From Paraglaciecola chathamensis S18K6 (GTDB lineage: Bacteria > Pseudomonadota > Gammaproteobacteria > Enterobacterales > Alteromonadaceae): a stretch of 64,000 bases of DNA. Both the position numbers and the translations under genes were made by a program. Shown piece after piece: positions 1 through 9,641 of the stretch. The DNA lies in assembly GCA_000314955.1 (NCBI GenBank), contig BAEM01000020.1, positions 1 through 64,000 of the forward strand. Reading direction: 5' to 3'. The stretch's first letter is position 1; every line of letters starts with the position of its first letter. The notes beneath the pieces were generated by a model. That model saw nothing but the letters and a program-made list of their open reading frames with translations, had not been told where the DNA came from and did no database searches.

Positions 1-54
1 GACGTAACCTGAGTTTCGCTTTTTTTTTCGATTCCATTTTTTACATGGCGCTTT

Positions 55-795
55 TTACAGGATGACGAGTTTTCCGGTAAATAACACTTCTGTCGGAGAG
101 CCATTTGGCGAACCGCCTAGAGGTTCTAGACTGACAGCTAGGGCAGCAATATTAATTTGCTCAAATACCACAGGTTTAACCAAGGTACTGGCCCCAACTT
201 TTGGTAACAAACCTAAGGATACAGGGGCGCTGCCATCTTCTGGCACAATCCACAGTTCATAGTCAGCATCCGCCTTAGCCTGCAAAGCTTTAGTCGCTCT
301 GACGGCTATCTCTTGGTCGGTTATTTCTATACTCCACAACAGGTCCGTTTGCTGATTATTGATAACCGCGATTTGTTTCACCTCTGAAACAGGCGCAGGC
401 TGCATTTGCACTAAGAGCACTGCGAGCACCACAGCCGCAGCAGAAGCAAGTGCAGTAAGCCCTTGCCATAAGCGAGGCTTCTTGGTTGGTAACGGAACCA
501 CACGAGACGATTTAGTTGAAGGCTCTGGTGTCGCTTCTATTTTAGGTGACGCTTTTTGGATTTGGCTAAAACCCAGGCGGTCCTCAATTTTACGCCAAAC
601 ATCTGCGTCTGGAGCGACATCCGGCAATTGCTCACCCAATGAATTGAGATAAAGCTCCCAACGATTAACGGCTTCGCTGATTTCGCTGTTTTGCATAATA
701 AGCTTGCTAAAACGTCGTCGCGCTGGGCCCCTAAGTGTGCCCAACACATATTGCGCTGCCAGCGCATTATATAAATCAGGGTTCAAATAATTCAT
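55..795 (-). CDS. RskA-type anti-sigma factor
   Basis: Predicted membrane anti-sigma factor that would hold the adjacent ECF sigma factor inactive. The protein has about 246 residues: an N-terminal cytoplasmic part starting MNYLNPDLYNALAAQYVLG (typical of RskA/anti-sigma-K proteins), a low-complexity Pro/Ser/Lys linker, one hydrophobic segment near residues 108-128 and a C-terminal extracytoplasmic RskA domain ending in a conserved FTGKL-type strand. No HxxxCxxC zinc motif is visible, so it is not the ChrR/ZAS type. I chose the ATG at 795 because it overlaps the sigma stop as ATGA and has AAGGTG upstream; an in-frame GTG at 807 also exists. Signal and regulon are not visible. Confidence 0.85.
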   Translation of the reverse strand: MNYLNPDLYNALAAQYVLGTLRGPARRRFSKLIMQNSEISEAVNRWELYLNSLGEQLPDVAPDADVWRKIEDRLGFSQIQKASPKIEATPEPSTKSSRVVPLPTKKPRLWQGLTALASAAAVVLAVLLVQMQPAPVSEVKQIAVINNQQTDLLWSIEITDQEIAVRATKALQAKADADYELWIVPEDGSAPVSLGLLPKVGASTLVKPVVFEQINIAALAVSLEPLGGSPNGSPTEVLFTGKLVIL

Positions 796-1322
796 AATTT
801 CAAACACCTTTGTAATGATTGTAAACCTCGGCGGATCCAGCTTTTAATCGTACCAAGAGGCAGCTCTAAATGGGCTGTCACCTCGTGATGCGACATGCCA
901 TTAAAATAGGCTAAATGTATCGCTTGGCGTTGTTGCACGTCCAACGACCCCATACACTTTTCCAATAAACCTTGTTGAGTTTCTGTCATCGGCTCGCTAG
1001 ACGGTGTTACTGCGACTTGGTTATCACTCAAGGCTTCTTCCTTGCGCACTGAGTGATAGCGTAATATGTCTAGCGCTCGATAGCGGGCAATACTGATCAT
1101 CCAGGTCAATACTGTGCCTTTCCCAGCCCGGTACTGCGACGCATTATGCCAAATTCTCACATAAGCTTCTTGTAACGCTTCTTCTGCCAGCTCTTTACGT
1201 TTTAACATTTTCAAGCTAACAGCATACAGTTGCTTACTCGAAGCTTGATAAAGTTCAGCAAACGCTTTTTTATCTCCTTGAGCTGTAGCACTGAGTAAAC
1301 TCAACATCGGATCTTGTTCCAT
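792..1322 (-). CDS. ECF RNA polymerase sigma factor (SigK-like)
   Basis: ECF sigma factor of about 176 residues. Region 2 is visible as AEEALQEAYVRIWHNASQY followed by TWMISIARYRALDILR, and region 4 as the C-terminal HTH HHEVTAHLELPLGTIKSWIRRGL. It is translationally coupled (4-bp ATGA overlap) to the RskA-type anti-sigma factor downstream, so the two act as a switch. The start at 1322 is supported by GAGAGG a few bases upstream; an in-frame ATG at 1337 has no such site. A 265-bp miniature element ends 22 bp upstream, so the native promoter has been displaced or replaced. The target genes are not identifiable here. Confidence 0.9.
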   Translation of the reverse strand: MEQDPMLSLLSATAQGDKKAFAELYQASSKQLYAVSLKMLKRKELAEEALQEAYVRIWHNASQYRAGKGTVLTWMISIARYRALDILRYHSVRKEEALSDNQVAVTPSSEPMTETQQGLLEKCMGSLDVQQRQAIHLAYFNGMSHHEVTAHLELPLGTIKSWIRRGLQSLQRCLKL

Positions 1323-1343
1323 AGTGTCCTCTCGCATTGGTTA

Positions 1344-1608
1344 TACCATTCCACGTTAATAAGTGTTCACTCAGCGAGAGTTTAAAAGGGCTTAAACAAG
1401 GCGCATGACTGAATGAATAGTTGTTCTCTTTCGAAGTCATGCAACGCATGTGTAAGCCCTTTTAAAACTCGCCTGAAAGGAATGCCCCAGCGGCTTTTGC
1501 TCTGCGTTCTCACTATTTGGAAGGGAACAACCATTACTACATAGCGACGCCTTAATCAAAAACCGCTGGACGCATTCTGAGACGGTCACTCATTAATGCG
1601 GATTGGTA
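1344..1608 (-). mobile_element. Miniature inverted-repeat element, copy 1
   Basis: A 265-bp non-coding element, near-identical to copies at 9642-9905 and 47911-48173 but in the opposite orientation. Its ends are imperfect inverted repeats (TACCATTCCACGTTAATAAG on the left; complement of TACCAATCCGCATTAATGAG on the right). It is flanked by a perfect 3-bp target duplication TTA at 1341-1343 and 1609-1611. An internal inverted repeat (AAAAGGGCTTA with TAAGCCCTTTT) is present. No transposase is encoded, so mobilisation would need an enzyme supplied in trans. It lies directly upstream of the sigma-factor start. Confidence 0.88.
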
Positions 1609-1695
1609 TTAAAAGTCAGGTAATACGTTTAAACGCACAAAGAAGCCATTTGGATTCACTTGTGCGAAAATTATTTTCGATACACCCATACAATT

Positions 1696-1721
1696 AAAAA
1701 AAAGCCGACCTTAGGGTCGGC
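1696..1721 (-). terminator. Rho-independent terminator of opgGH
   Basis: Stem GCCGACC / GGTCGGC with a 4-base loop, followed on the minus strand by eight T residues. It lies about 80 bp beyond the opgH stop, so it should end the opgGH transcript. Confidence 0.85.
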
Positions 1722-1802
1722 AAAAGTGCAGCGTTAAAAAACTAATTTTGCTCATGTACTCCATCTAAAAGACGGTCATCGGTGACATACCACCAAGTCG
1801 CG

Positions 1803-3785
1803 CTACTGTTGCTTGTTTTCACTTGCCAATCGTTGACTTGGTATATCAACACTCGAAGATAAATAGGCAAAGCTCTGCTGTGGCATATCTTGCCATTGTT
1901 GTGCAGGCATAGGAGGACAGGATAACAGCACTTCATCTTGTGGCTGCATATTCGCTAAGCGTATTCTAAGGCGGCTCAATGCAGGTACTTCTTCTACCTC
2001 ACTTGGGCTAACAAACATGCCTAAACTGCGGCTTAACTTACCTAAATACAAACTACTGGAGAATCGAATAATAGGCGCAGCCATGAGTAACCCAAGCAAC
2101 ACAGGCGCTAACCACCAAAATAGTATGGGCGTTAAAGAAAGGGTGATCCCTCCCCAAATAATAGCAATTGCACTTGCGGCCCACGTACGCTTGAAAGCCT
2201 CTTTCCATGGAACCATTCGACCTTCACGGCCCTGAGCATCCCAACTAACGTTTTTGCCTACCAATACGTTAAGCACGAAATAGGCGTGATAAAACATCAT
2301 TAACGGCGCAATAATAATGGCAATAACCGCCTCAATTAAGGCGCCTGACATCAAGGCGAGCCCGCCACCGAATTGCTCTCTGCGTCTTACCAAGGCCACT
2401 ATCGCACCCAGTAACTTTGGCCCTAACAACATAATAACGGTCGCACTAATAAGAGTAATAATATACTCAGTCTTTACCACAGGCCAAGAAGGAAATAGCG
2501 AATAATTCGATGCGAAAAATACAGTGTCAGTTGTTGCCCGTACCACCGCATCTATCGTGCTTAGCACTAGCATCACTAGCCACACAAGCGATGACATATA
2601 AGCGAGCGCACCAAATAGGAAATGCAGACGATTTACTGTGTGTAAACCTTTGCCATTGATGATGCCTAAATGCTGAATGTTACCTTGTACCCAGCGGCGA
2701 TCACGGGTGGCGTAATCGATAATATTACTGGGTATTTCCTCATAGCTACCTTCTAGGTCTGCTAGTAATAGCACGTCCCAACCGGCGCGCCTAAGCAGCG
2801 CAGCTTCAACAAAATCATGACTGAGAATGTCTCCGCCAAAAGGCGCTTTGCCTTTTAGAGTGGGCAAACCACAATGTTGGATAAAGGCATCCACTCGGAT
2901 GATGGCATTGTGCCCCCAATAGTTAGCACTATCGGTCTGCCAAAAAGCCTGTCCTGTTGCCAACATCGGACAATATAGGCACGATGCAAATTGTAAAAAA
3001 CGACCAAACAGAGTTTGTGAACGCACAGGGATAGGCACAGTTTGAATTAGTGCCGACATAGGGTTTTGCTGCATGGCTTTGACTAAGGTCAACATGCATT
3101 CGCCCGTCATAATACTATCGGCGTCTAATACGATCATCGATTCATACTGGTAGCCCCAGCGCTGACAAAAGTCAGCTAAGTTTCCGACTTTTCGATGCAG
3201 GTTTTTTTCACGGCGACGGTAGTAAATATTTTCAGATAACACACCAACTCGCTGGCAAAGCGCATTCCATGCGGTTAATTCTGCTTGGGCCATATCTGGG
3301 TCTTGCGTATCACTTAACATATAGAAATCGAAATGCTCTAGTTGCCCTGTTCGTTCCATATCAAGTAAACAGGCTTCAAACCCAGCCATTATTCGATTAG
3401 TGTCTTCGTTATAGACGGGCATCACCACGGCGTGCCTGTCTTTAAGCACCACGTTTTCTGTTTGCCCAACAAAATGTTTGTTGCGGCTCAGTTTTAACGG
3501 ATCAATATCGAAAATTTGCAGAATAAAACCGATACACGCGCTCCAAAAGGCTGCAGAGATCCACAAGAAAGTAATGCTAAATAATATCAACAACACAACT
3601 TCTAATGTTGTGATACCACTTTCTGAAAAGATCTCGTACATCATCCAGCTACCTGTAATCGAGGTAATAAATACCATTACAGCGTATATCCATTTGCGGA
3701 CGGCCTTACCTTTAATGTCAATAAACATGGTTTTGCCCTCTGTATTATTTAGATTGCTCTGATAATGCGAGTTACTCGACTTCAT
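1803..3785 (-). CDS. opgH: Glucans biosynthesis glucosyltransferase OpgH (MdoH)
   Basis: Inner-membrane glucosyltransferase that builds the beta-glucan backbone of osmoregulated periplasmic glucans from UDP-glucose. About 660 residues. Visible: two N-terminal membrane segments, a GT2 domain with VMPVYNED, the DAD motif (near residues 221-223) and RDRRWVQGN (near 361-369), then several C-terminal membrane helices. It is shorter than E. coli OpgH (847 residues), lacking most of the long N- and C-terminal cytoplasmic extensions. The ATG at 3785 overlaps the end of opgG and has GGAG 6 bases upstream; an ATG at 3728 with AGAGGG upstream is an equally serious alternative. Second gene of the opgGH operon. 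Confidence 0.93.
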   Translation of the reverse strand: MKSSNSHYQSNLNNTEGKTMFIDIKGKAVRKWIYAVMVFITSITGSWMMYEIFSESGITTLEVVLLILFSITFLWISAAFWSACIGFILQIFDIDPLKLSRNKHFVGQTENVVLKDRHAVVMPVYNEDTNRIMAGFEACLLDMERTGQLEHFDFYMLSDTQDPDMAQAELTAWNALCQRVGVLSENIYYRRREKNLHRKVGNLADFCQRWGYQYESMIVLDADSIMTGECMLTLVKAMQQNPMSALIQTVPIPVRSQTLFGRFLQFASCLYCPMLATGQAFWQTDSANYWGHNAIIRVDAFIQHCGLPTLKGKAPFGGDILSHDFVEAALLRRAGWDVLLLADLEGSYEEIPSNIIDYATRDRRWVQGNIQHLGIINGKGLHTVNRLHFLFGALAYMSSLVWLVMLVLSTIDAVVRATTDTVFFASNYSLFPSWPVVKTEYIITLISATVIMLLGPKLLGAIVALVRRREQFGGGLALMSGALIEAVIAIIIAPLMMFYHAYFVLNVLVGKNVSWDAQGREGRMVPWKEAFKRTWAASAIAIIWGGITLSLTPILFWWLAPVLLGLLMAAPIIRFSSSLYLGKLSRSLGMFVSPSEVEEVPALSRLRIRLANMQPQDEVLLSCPPMPAQQWQDMPQQSFAYLSSSVDIPSQRLASENKQQ

Positions 3786-5532
3786 TCGCGCTCCAGACGT
3801 AATTCCACACTTCACTCACTTGCTTACCACCAAGCGTTAAGTACAGGCGCATGTCGATGGCATTGTCATTTTCAGGCTGCAATTTGAACTGCGCCCGCCA
3901 AGTCTTCTTGTCGGGTAATTGCACGACTTCTAGGTCTTTATATGAGCCCGAAGATAAACTTAAATGCGGTATCAAGCGGATAGAGTCACTTAAATGAGCA
4001 AACTCTTCGGCGTTAAAATCAACCACCATCTGACGCACATTTTTCTCAGGTGCGTCATCTTGACCAGGCAATGCTGCCCAACTATTGAAAACTTGACTAA
4101 CTCGCGCCGCCGCGGCTTTATTGAGTGAACCGTTTACTGATCTTATGGTGTAATCAAATTCGCGCATTTCACCTTTTTTAAACGGCTGTGCTGGCACCCA
4201 GTAACTCACGATGTTGTCGTTAGTTTCTGAGTTGGTAGGAATTTCTACCAATTCGACTCGTCCTTTACCCCATTGGTTGTTCGGCGTGATCCACATGCCT
4301 GGACGTTCATGGTAATGCGCTTCTGTGTCTTGGTAGCTCACGAAACTTTGGTCGCGCTGTAATAAGCCAAATCCTTTTGGTTGTTCATCTTGAAGAGAGG
4401 TAACGCGCAATCCCTTGGGGTTATTCAAGGTACGCCAAATCCATTCACCACGAGAAGTGTGCATTGATAATCCATCTGAGTCATGCACCTCAGGCCTGAA
4501 ATCATCGAAGTTTCGGGTATCATTTTCACCACTTAAATACATGCTGGTTAACGGTGCAACACCGAGTTTCTTCACATCTTCACGCGCAAAAATAGTGCTT
4601 TGCACATGCATCACTGTATTTAACCCAGGTTCAAGCTCAAAGCGATAAGCGCCCGTAACAGACTGGCTATCAAGTAAGGCAAAAAAGACCAGTTTGGTAT
4701 CTTCTGCTTTTGGCTCTAACATCCAAAATTTGGTAAATGCTGGAAACTCTTCCCCACTCGCTTCAGCGGTATCAATGGCTAATCCGCGAGCAGAAATACC
4801 AAATATTTGACCCGGGCCAATTAAGCGGAAATAAGACGCGCCCAAGAACACCGCGACTTCATCTTTATAGTGGTTGGTTTTTAAAGGGTAATGCACTCTA
4901 AAGCCCGCAAAACCTGCATCTTTTGGCACAGAGCCTTTCAATGGCGCTGCGTCTTTTTCGTAAATGAACCGGTCTGTTTCAAACAACATGTTTTTAATAC
5001 CGCTGTTATCATCCACGACTTTAATTTCAACAGGTGAGCGATACAAAAATCCTGGGTGAAACAACTGCATCTCAAATTTTGCTTTGTCTTTCCATTGGGC
5101 TTGTTCGGGATTAAAACGAATTGCGCGATATTGTTGATAATTCATGTCCGCCAGTTCGGCGGGTAAATTTTGTTCAGGTTGCACATAGGGCTGAGCAGCC
5201 AACTCTTTCGCTTGCTCAGTGACTAGGTCAAATACTCTTTCTTCACTTGTTTTTGGCGCAATAGGCGCAGGTACTGGAGCTTCTTGCTGTTGAACTTCTA
5301 CCTCGGTGCTTTTTTGTTGTTGTTGTTGCTTTTTCTCTGCTTCCTCAGTTTGCACTGTTTTCTCTGGTTGCTTTTTCTCACTCACTTGAGGCGCTTTTTC
5401 AGTTGTTTTAACTTGAGTAAAAGCACCTACGCTGACCGTTAAACACACTAGACCCACAAGACGTGACAAGGTATTCCGTTTCCGCTGCGCGCTATTGGCG
5501 TGCGATTGGTTGAAGGCATTTTGAGATTTCAT
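3772..5532 (-). CDS. opgG: Glucans biosynthesis protein OpgG (MdoG), periplasmic
   Basis: Periplasmic protein needed for osmoregulated periplasmic glucan synthesis; 586 residues with the MdoG domain from about residue 125 (YQQYRAIRFNPEQAQW through a C-terminal VSEVWNYVW). The N-terminus has a basic stretch and a hydrophobic segment (LVGLVCLTVSVGAFT), consistent with a signal sequence. Between them and the domain is an unusual 60-residue Lys/Glu/Gln-rich tract including five consecutive Gln, then a Pro-rich linker. It overlaps opgH, indicating coupling. A short tandem repeat lies in its leader. The family assignment is secure; the role of the low-complexity tract is unknown. Confidence 0.93.
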   Translation of the reverse strand: MKSQNAFNQSHANSAQRKRNTLSRLVGLVCLTVSVGAFTQVKTTEKAPQVSEKKQPEKTVQTEEAEKKQQQQQKSTEVEVQQQEAPVPAPIAPKTSEERVFDLVTEQAKELAAQPYVQPEQNLPAELADMNYQQYRAIRFNPEQAQWKDKAKFEMQLFHPGFLYRSPVEIKVVDDNSGIKNMLFETDRFIYEKDAAPLKGSVPKDAGFAGFRVHYPLKTNHYKDEVAVFLGASYFRLIGPGQIFGISARGLAIDTAEASGEEFPAFTKFWMLEPKAEDTKLVFFALLDSQSVTGAYRFELEPGLNTVMHVQSTIFAREDVKKLGVAPLTSMYLSGENDTRNFDDFRPEVHDSDGLSMHTSRGEWIWRTLNNPKGLRVTSLQDEQPKGFGLLQRDQSFVSYQDTEAHYHERPGMWITPNNQWGKGRVELVEIPTNSETNDNIVSYWVPAQPFKKGEMREFDYTIRSVNGSLNKAAAARVSQVFNSWAALPGQDDAPEKNVRQMVVDFNAEEFAHLSDSIRLIPHLSLSSGSYKDLEVVQLPDKKTWRAQFKLQPENDNAIDMRLYLTLGGKQVSEVWNYVWSANEVE

Positions 5533-5558
5533 TTGGCTTCGGGTTCCTTTGATGTTTT

Positions 5559-5653
5559 GGCGTACTTTTTTGCGAATACTTTTTTAGCGAATACTTTTTG
5601 GTGAACACTTTTTTGGTGAACACTTTTTTGGTGAACACTTTCGGTAGAACTTT
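5559..5653. repeat. 15-bp tandem repeat in the opgG leader
   Basis: Five to six units of a 15-bp repeat. The clearest are at 5571-5585, 5586-5599, 5600-5614 and 5615-5629, consensus (G/A)G(T/C)GAA(T/C)ACTTTTTT, with degenerate units on both sides. It starts 27 bp upstream of the opgG start codon, in the transcribed leader or promoter. Minus-strand translation gives a KCSPK repeat, but I see no reason to call it a gene. Confidence 0.85.
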
Positions 5654-6290
5654 GTTCGCTTTATAAAATGACTACACAAAGAAATTGCAACTTTTGCACC
5701 AAAAATCAAAAACGTGCCAAACGGGTCTTCTTTTAGACTAAAGAAGTAACAGGGCTCAGCATGCAAATTTTATTATTTTTGTCTGCTAAAACGACTGCTC
5801 TCTATTGCTCAGAAGACATTAAAACAGCCTTTGGATAAATCGATTATCTTCTTGAAAGCCAGAAAAACAGAGCGATACGGGATGTTATCGCTTCTCGATA
5901 ATACGAAAAGGAAGAGATAAATCAGACACCCTAAGGGTAATAAAAATAGTCACTTAACAGACTAACGACCAAGACAAAACATGAGGTATATTAAGTAAGC
6001 AAAAACCTAGAAATCATTTATCGGAGAATAAATTGATTCTCTTACAGGTATTTGAAATTGAGTAAGTAAAGATATGGGGAAAATATGTAACTTATTTGAG
6101 ACAGTACTTCAGGAAATCAAGAGTAATGTATATAAAACATAAGGTTAGCTATTAGATGCTAATTCCAGTAAACCTATTTTGTGGTAGAAAAACCGCAAAT
6201 TCTGGCCCTAAACAGCGCTACTATCGGTTAACGTTGCACTAGGAATATTTATCCTGAGTTTGTAATTTTTTCCTAATGGCCCCGACAAAG
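5654..6290. other. Non-coding stretch between opgG and fadR
   Basis: About 640 AT-rich bases with no convincing gene on either strand. It should contain the opgG promoter, but I cannot place it with confidence. No repeat shared with the rest of the window was noticed apart from a short motif AATTCCAGTAAA near 6164 that resembles one near 39145. Confidence 0.5.
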
Positions 6291-6316
6291 CAAAAAGCCA
6301 CATGTTAAATGTGGCT
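6291..6316 (-). terminator. Rho-independent terminator of fadR
   Basis: Stem AGCCACAT / ATGTGGCT with a 5-base loop, followed on the minus strand by five T residues, about 40 bp beyond the fadR stop. Confidence 0.8.
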
Positions 6317-6355
6317 TCATTCGAGAGACTCCTACGAATACGCGTATTCGCTATA

Positions 6356-7066
6356 TTAGTCTACTAGCCCTTTAGGCATTTCATCGCGCATTTCTTGCCA
6401 TAATTTACCACTGGCAATACCATATTTACGGATAACTAAGGGAACACTTTCGTAATCACCTTTTTCCGCAAGCTCAAGTAATTGCTGATAGTAATCATGG
6501 GTTAGAGCTCGCGATTTCTCGCTTGAGAAATAGTAGCCACCGATACGAGAGTAAAGCCCCTTAAAACCATTCATCATTAACACGTACACGGGATTACCAG
6601 ATGCAAACGCTAAATCATGGTTCAATTGGTAATCTTCAACCGCGAATGCAGTCCCATCCACTTCTGGCTCTCGATACTTTTGCAATATTTCGATGGCCTT
6701 TTCGCGATTGTTACGAATAGCTCCTCGAATAAACACCGCACTTAAATTAGTACGCGCTGCTAATAAGTGATCAACCAGTTCAGAAATACCGTCTTCATCT
6801 AATCGTGCTAACGTCTCTAAAATATTGAGACCTGATGTTTCCCAAAAATTATTGACCTTAGTAGGCTTACCATGTTGGATGGTCAACCAGCCATCTCGCG
6901 CCAAGCGCTGTAAAACTTCACGTAAAGTGGTTCGGGTTACCCCGATTAATTCTGATAGTTCACGTTCTGCAGGAAGAATGGTACCGGGAGGGAAACGCCC
7001 ACTCCATATAGACTCAACTATATATTCTTCGGCAAATCCAGCTGGACTCTGTGCCTTATAAATCAT
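6356..7066 (-). CDS. fadR: Fatty acid metabolism transcriptional regulator FadR
   Basis: GntR-family regulator that represses beta-oxidation genes and activates unsaturated fatty-acid synthesis, released from DNA by long-chain acyl-CoA. About 236 residues. The N-terminal winged helix is almost identical to E. coli FadR ([20 protein letters not shown] and [20 protein letters not shown]), followed by the C-terminal acyl-CoA-binding domain ([21 protein letters not shown]). I chose the ATG at 7066 because it gives [15 protein letters not shown], matching the E. coli start; the open frame extends to 7141 but that extension has no counterpart. Divergent from nhaB, as in enterobacteria. fadD, a classic target, is at 18972-20630. 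Confidence 0.96.
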   Translation of the reverse strand: MIYKAQSPAGFAEEYIVESIWSGRFPPGTILPAERELSELIGVTRTTLREVLQRLARDGWLTIQHGKPTKVNNFWETSGLNILETLARLDEDGISELVDHLLAARTNLSAVFIRGAIRNNREKAIEILQKYREPEVDGTAFAVEDYQLNHDLAFASGNPVYVLMMNGFKGLYSRIGGYYFSSEKSRALTHDYYQQLLELAEKGDYESVPLVIRKYGIASGKLWQEMRDEMPKGLVD

Positions 7067-7314
7067 TTCGTTGCTCGCAAGGTTATCAATATTATTTTTT
7101 GCTATTAACTGATTGTACCAGATGATTTTTCTCGGGAACAATGAATCTTTAACAAGATGTTAAGTTATAGTCTGGCTGTCACATTCATCGAATAAACTTT
7201 TGACCACTTAATTTTAAGTAAAATGTAGCTAAGCATGCGATTTACCTTGCATTTTTCCGTTACAGAATTTAAAAAGAAGTTATAAAAGCTAGAAAAATTT
7301 AAAGGTTTGTATAT

Positions 7315-8895
7315 ATGCAACAATCAACCGTCGGAGCAGTTTATAGCAATTTCTTGGGGCAAGCCCCTGATTGGTATAAAAAATCTATTCTCGCATTCCT
7401 CGTCATAAATCCTCTTTTATTTATGGCCGACCCGTATTTAGCGGGCTGGGCTTTAGTGGCAGAGTTTATTTTTACCCTTGCAATGGCATTAAAGTGTTAC
7501 CCATTGCAACCGGGGGGTCTTCTGTTAATCGAAGCTTTGTTCATCGGTATGACTTCCCCTGAACACATGAAACATGAAATTGTGGTGAATATTGAAGTTG
7601 TCTTGCTGCTGGTGTTTATGGTCGCGGGCATTTATTTCATGAAAGACATGTTGCTCTTCATGTTCACTAAGTTGTTGCTAAAGCTAAAAAATAAAATAGC
7701 CTTGTCGATGTCCTTTGTCGCAGCATCAGCCTTCTTATCAGCTTTCTTAGATGCTTTAACGGTTGTCGCCGTTATTATTGCCGTCGGTATGGGCTTTTAC
7801 TCGATTTATCATAAAGTGGCTTCAGGCAAAGATTTCCATTCGGATCACGATCACACCAGTGATGATCATGTAGACCATCCGAAACGCCAAGATCTAGAAG
7901 ATTTCAGGGCGTTTTTACGTAACCTAATGATGCACGCCGCTATCGGCACCGCATTAGGCGGTGTAATGACCATGGTAGGTGAGCCACAAAATTTAATCAT
8001 TGCCGATAAAGCGGGATGGAATTTCGTTGAGTTCTTCCTGCGTATGTCGCCTGTCACCATCCCAGTATTTTTCGCCGGCATCGCCACGACCTTTTTCTTA
8101 GAGAAGTTCAAAGTATTCAGTTATGGCGCTCAGTTGCCTAAAGTAGTGCGCGATATTTTGACCGCCTACAGTGAAAAGCAAGAAGCCACACGCACCAAGC
8201 AAGATAGCGCTAAACTGTGGATCCAAGGGTTCATCGGCGTATGGCTTGTCATCGGGCTGGCGGGCCATTTTGCTGCCGTGGGCTTAATTGGTTTGTCAAT
8301 TATCGTATTGGCAACCTCTATGAACGGCATCATTGATGAACATTCCATCGGTAAAGCGTTTGAAGAGGCACTCCCCTTTACTGCCTTATTATGCGTCTTC
8401 TTTGGTATAGTTGCCGTTATTATTGACCAAGGCTTATTCACCCCGGTTATCGACTGGGTACTCACCTTTGAAGGTCGCTCACAGCTTGTGATGTTCTATT
8501 TAGCCAATGGCGCGCTCTCTATGGTCAGTGATAACGTATTCGTTGGCTCGGTATATATTACCGAGGTGACCGCAGCACTTAAGCATGGCCACATAACTCG
8601 CGACGAATTCGATATGCTTGCTGTAGCCATCAACACAGGTACTAACCTGCCAAGCGTTGCTACGCCAAACGGACAAGCCGCATTCTTATTCTTATTAACT
8701 TCTGCTATTGCACCGCTATTGCGCTTGTCTTATGGCACCATGGTGTACATGGCGCTGCCCTACACAGTGGTGCTAACCTTAGTTGGCTTAGCAATTACGT
8801 ACTTTGGCTTAGGCGATTTAACCAATTGGTTGTACGATATGCATCTAATAGAGCATCACAGTGCAACAATAGGTGTTGAACCCGCCGCACACTAG
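7315..8895 (+). CDS. nhaB: Sodium/proton antiporter NhaB
   Basis: Inner-membrane Na+/H+ antiporter of 526 residues with about 12 hydrophobic segments. Diagnostic stretches are present throughout ([53 protein letters not shown]). A cytoplasmic loop near residues 172-190 is His/Asp-rich ([16 protein letters not shown]), more so than in the E. coli protein. It is divergent from fadR and followed by a clear terminator. Role in sodium extrusion and alkaline pH homeostasis follows from the family. Confidence 0.96.
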   Translation: MQQSTVGAVYSNFLGQAPDWYKKSILAFLVINPLLFMADPYLAGWALVAEFIFTLAMALKCYPLQPGGLLLIEALFIGMTSPEHMKHEIVVNIEVVLLLVFMVAGIYFMKDMLLFMFTKLLLKLKNKIALSMSFVAASAFLSAFLDALTVVAVIIAVGMGFYSIYHKVASGKDFHSDHDHTSDDHVDHPKRQDLEDFRAFLRNLMMHAAIGTALGGVMTMVGEPQNLIIADKAGWNFVEFFLRMSPVTIPVFFAGIATTFFLEKFKVFSYGAQLPKVVRDILTAYSEKQEATRTKQDSAKLWIQGFIGVWLVIGLAGHFAAVGLIGLSIIVLATSMNGIIDEHSIGKAFEEALPFTALLCVFFGIVAVIIDQGLFTPVIDWVLTFEGRSQLVMFYLANGALSMVSDNVFVGSVYITEVTAALKHGHITRDEFDMLAVAINTGTNLPSVATPNGQAAFLFLLTSAIAPLLRLSYGTMVYMALPYTVVLTLVGLAITYFGLGDLTNWLYDMHLIEHHSATIGVEPAAH

Positions 8896-8913
8896 CACTG
8901 CTAGATTTAACAA

Positions 8914-8941
8914 AGCACCGCCTATATTGCGGTGCTTTTTT
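8914..8941 (+). terminator. Rho-independent terminator of nhaB
   Basis: Stem AGCACCGC / GCGGTGCT with a 7-base loop and a T-run ending TTTTTTG. The open frame of dsbB extends back into this hairpin, which argues for the downstream start of dsbB. Confidence 0.88.
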
Positions 8942-8967
8942 GTTTTAGTTATCTGACGAGTAAAACC

Positions 8968-9483
8968 ATGACTTTTATTTCTAATCTTTCTGACACTCGC
9001 CTTGCTTGGGGTCTGTTATTTTTATCCACATTGCTGTTAGAGGCCTACGCCTTATATACCCAACATGCGATGGACTTGCGCCCTTGTATTATGTGTATTT
9101 ACCAACGTACAGCGGTCTTCGGCATTATGTTCGCCTGTCTCCCGGTTCTTGTTGCTAACAACATACTAACGCGCTTATTTGCGTATGCGATTTGGGGAAT
9201 ATCGGCTATTTGGGGTGGGTTGATTGCGTGGGAGCATTACGACCTTCAAACGGCATCTAACCCTTTCTTTGCCACTTGTGAAATCGTGCCAAACTTTCCC
9301 AGCTGGTTGCCGTTACACGAATGGTTGCCCAACCTGTTCGCTGCAACAGGAGATTGCGGCGATATAGACTGGGTATTTATGCAGATGAGCATGCCCCAAT
9401 GGATGATGGTGGTATTTGGCATCTATAGCGCTATCTGGTTTGTTGTTCTCGCCGCCCGACTAGTAACGAAGCGCGCTATTTAG
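8968..9483 (+). CDS. dsbB: Disulfide bond formation protein DsbB
   Basis: Inner-membrane oxidoreductase that reoxidises periplasmic DsbA and passes electrons to quinone. About 171 residues, four membrane helices. The first periplasmic pair is in RPCIMCIYQR and the second pair spans FATCEIVPNF and ATGDCGDIDW, as required. The ATG at 8968 (MTFISNLSDTRLAW) is chosen because the upstream in-frame ATG at 8932 falls in the nhaB terminator. No dsbA is in the window. The 3' end carries a 14-bp tandem duplication covering the stop codon. Confidence 0.94.
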   Translation: MTFISNLSDTRLAWGLLFLSTLLLEAYALYTQHAMDLRPCIMCIYQRTAVFGIMFACLPVLVANNILTRLFAYAIWGISAIWGGLIAWEHYDLQTASNPFFATCEIVPNFPSWLPLHEWLPNLFAATGDCGDIDWVFMQMSMPQWMMVVFGIYSAIWFVVLAARLVTKRAI

Positions 9484-9641
9484 CCTGAGCTATTTAGCCT
9501 GAGCTCTGAATAAGAAGAATCGTGTAAGCTTAATTCTCACAGTACAATGGCGTAGTCACATTCAAGCAAATACCCAATTTGAATGCGCACTCGATGACGA
9601 AATTTTTCGTGGATAGCAAGGCGGATTGTCGAAAGTAATAA

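Noticed and set aside
5584..5766. Minus-strand frame ending in KCSPK repeats
   Set aside because: The protein repeat is a by-product of the 15-bp tandem DNA repeat in the opgG leader.
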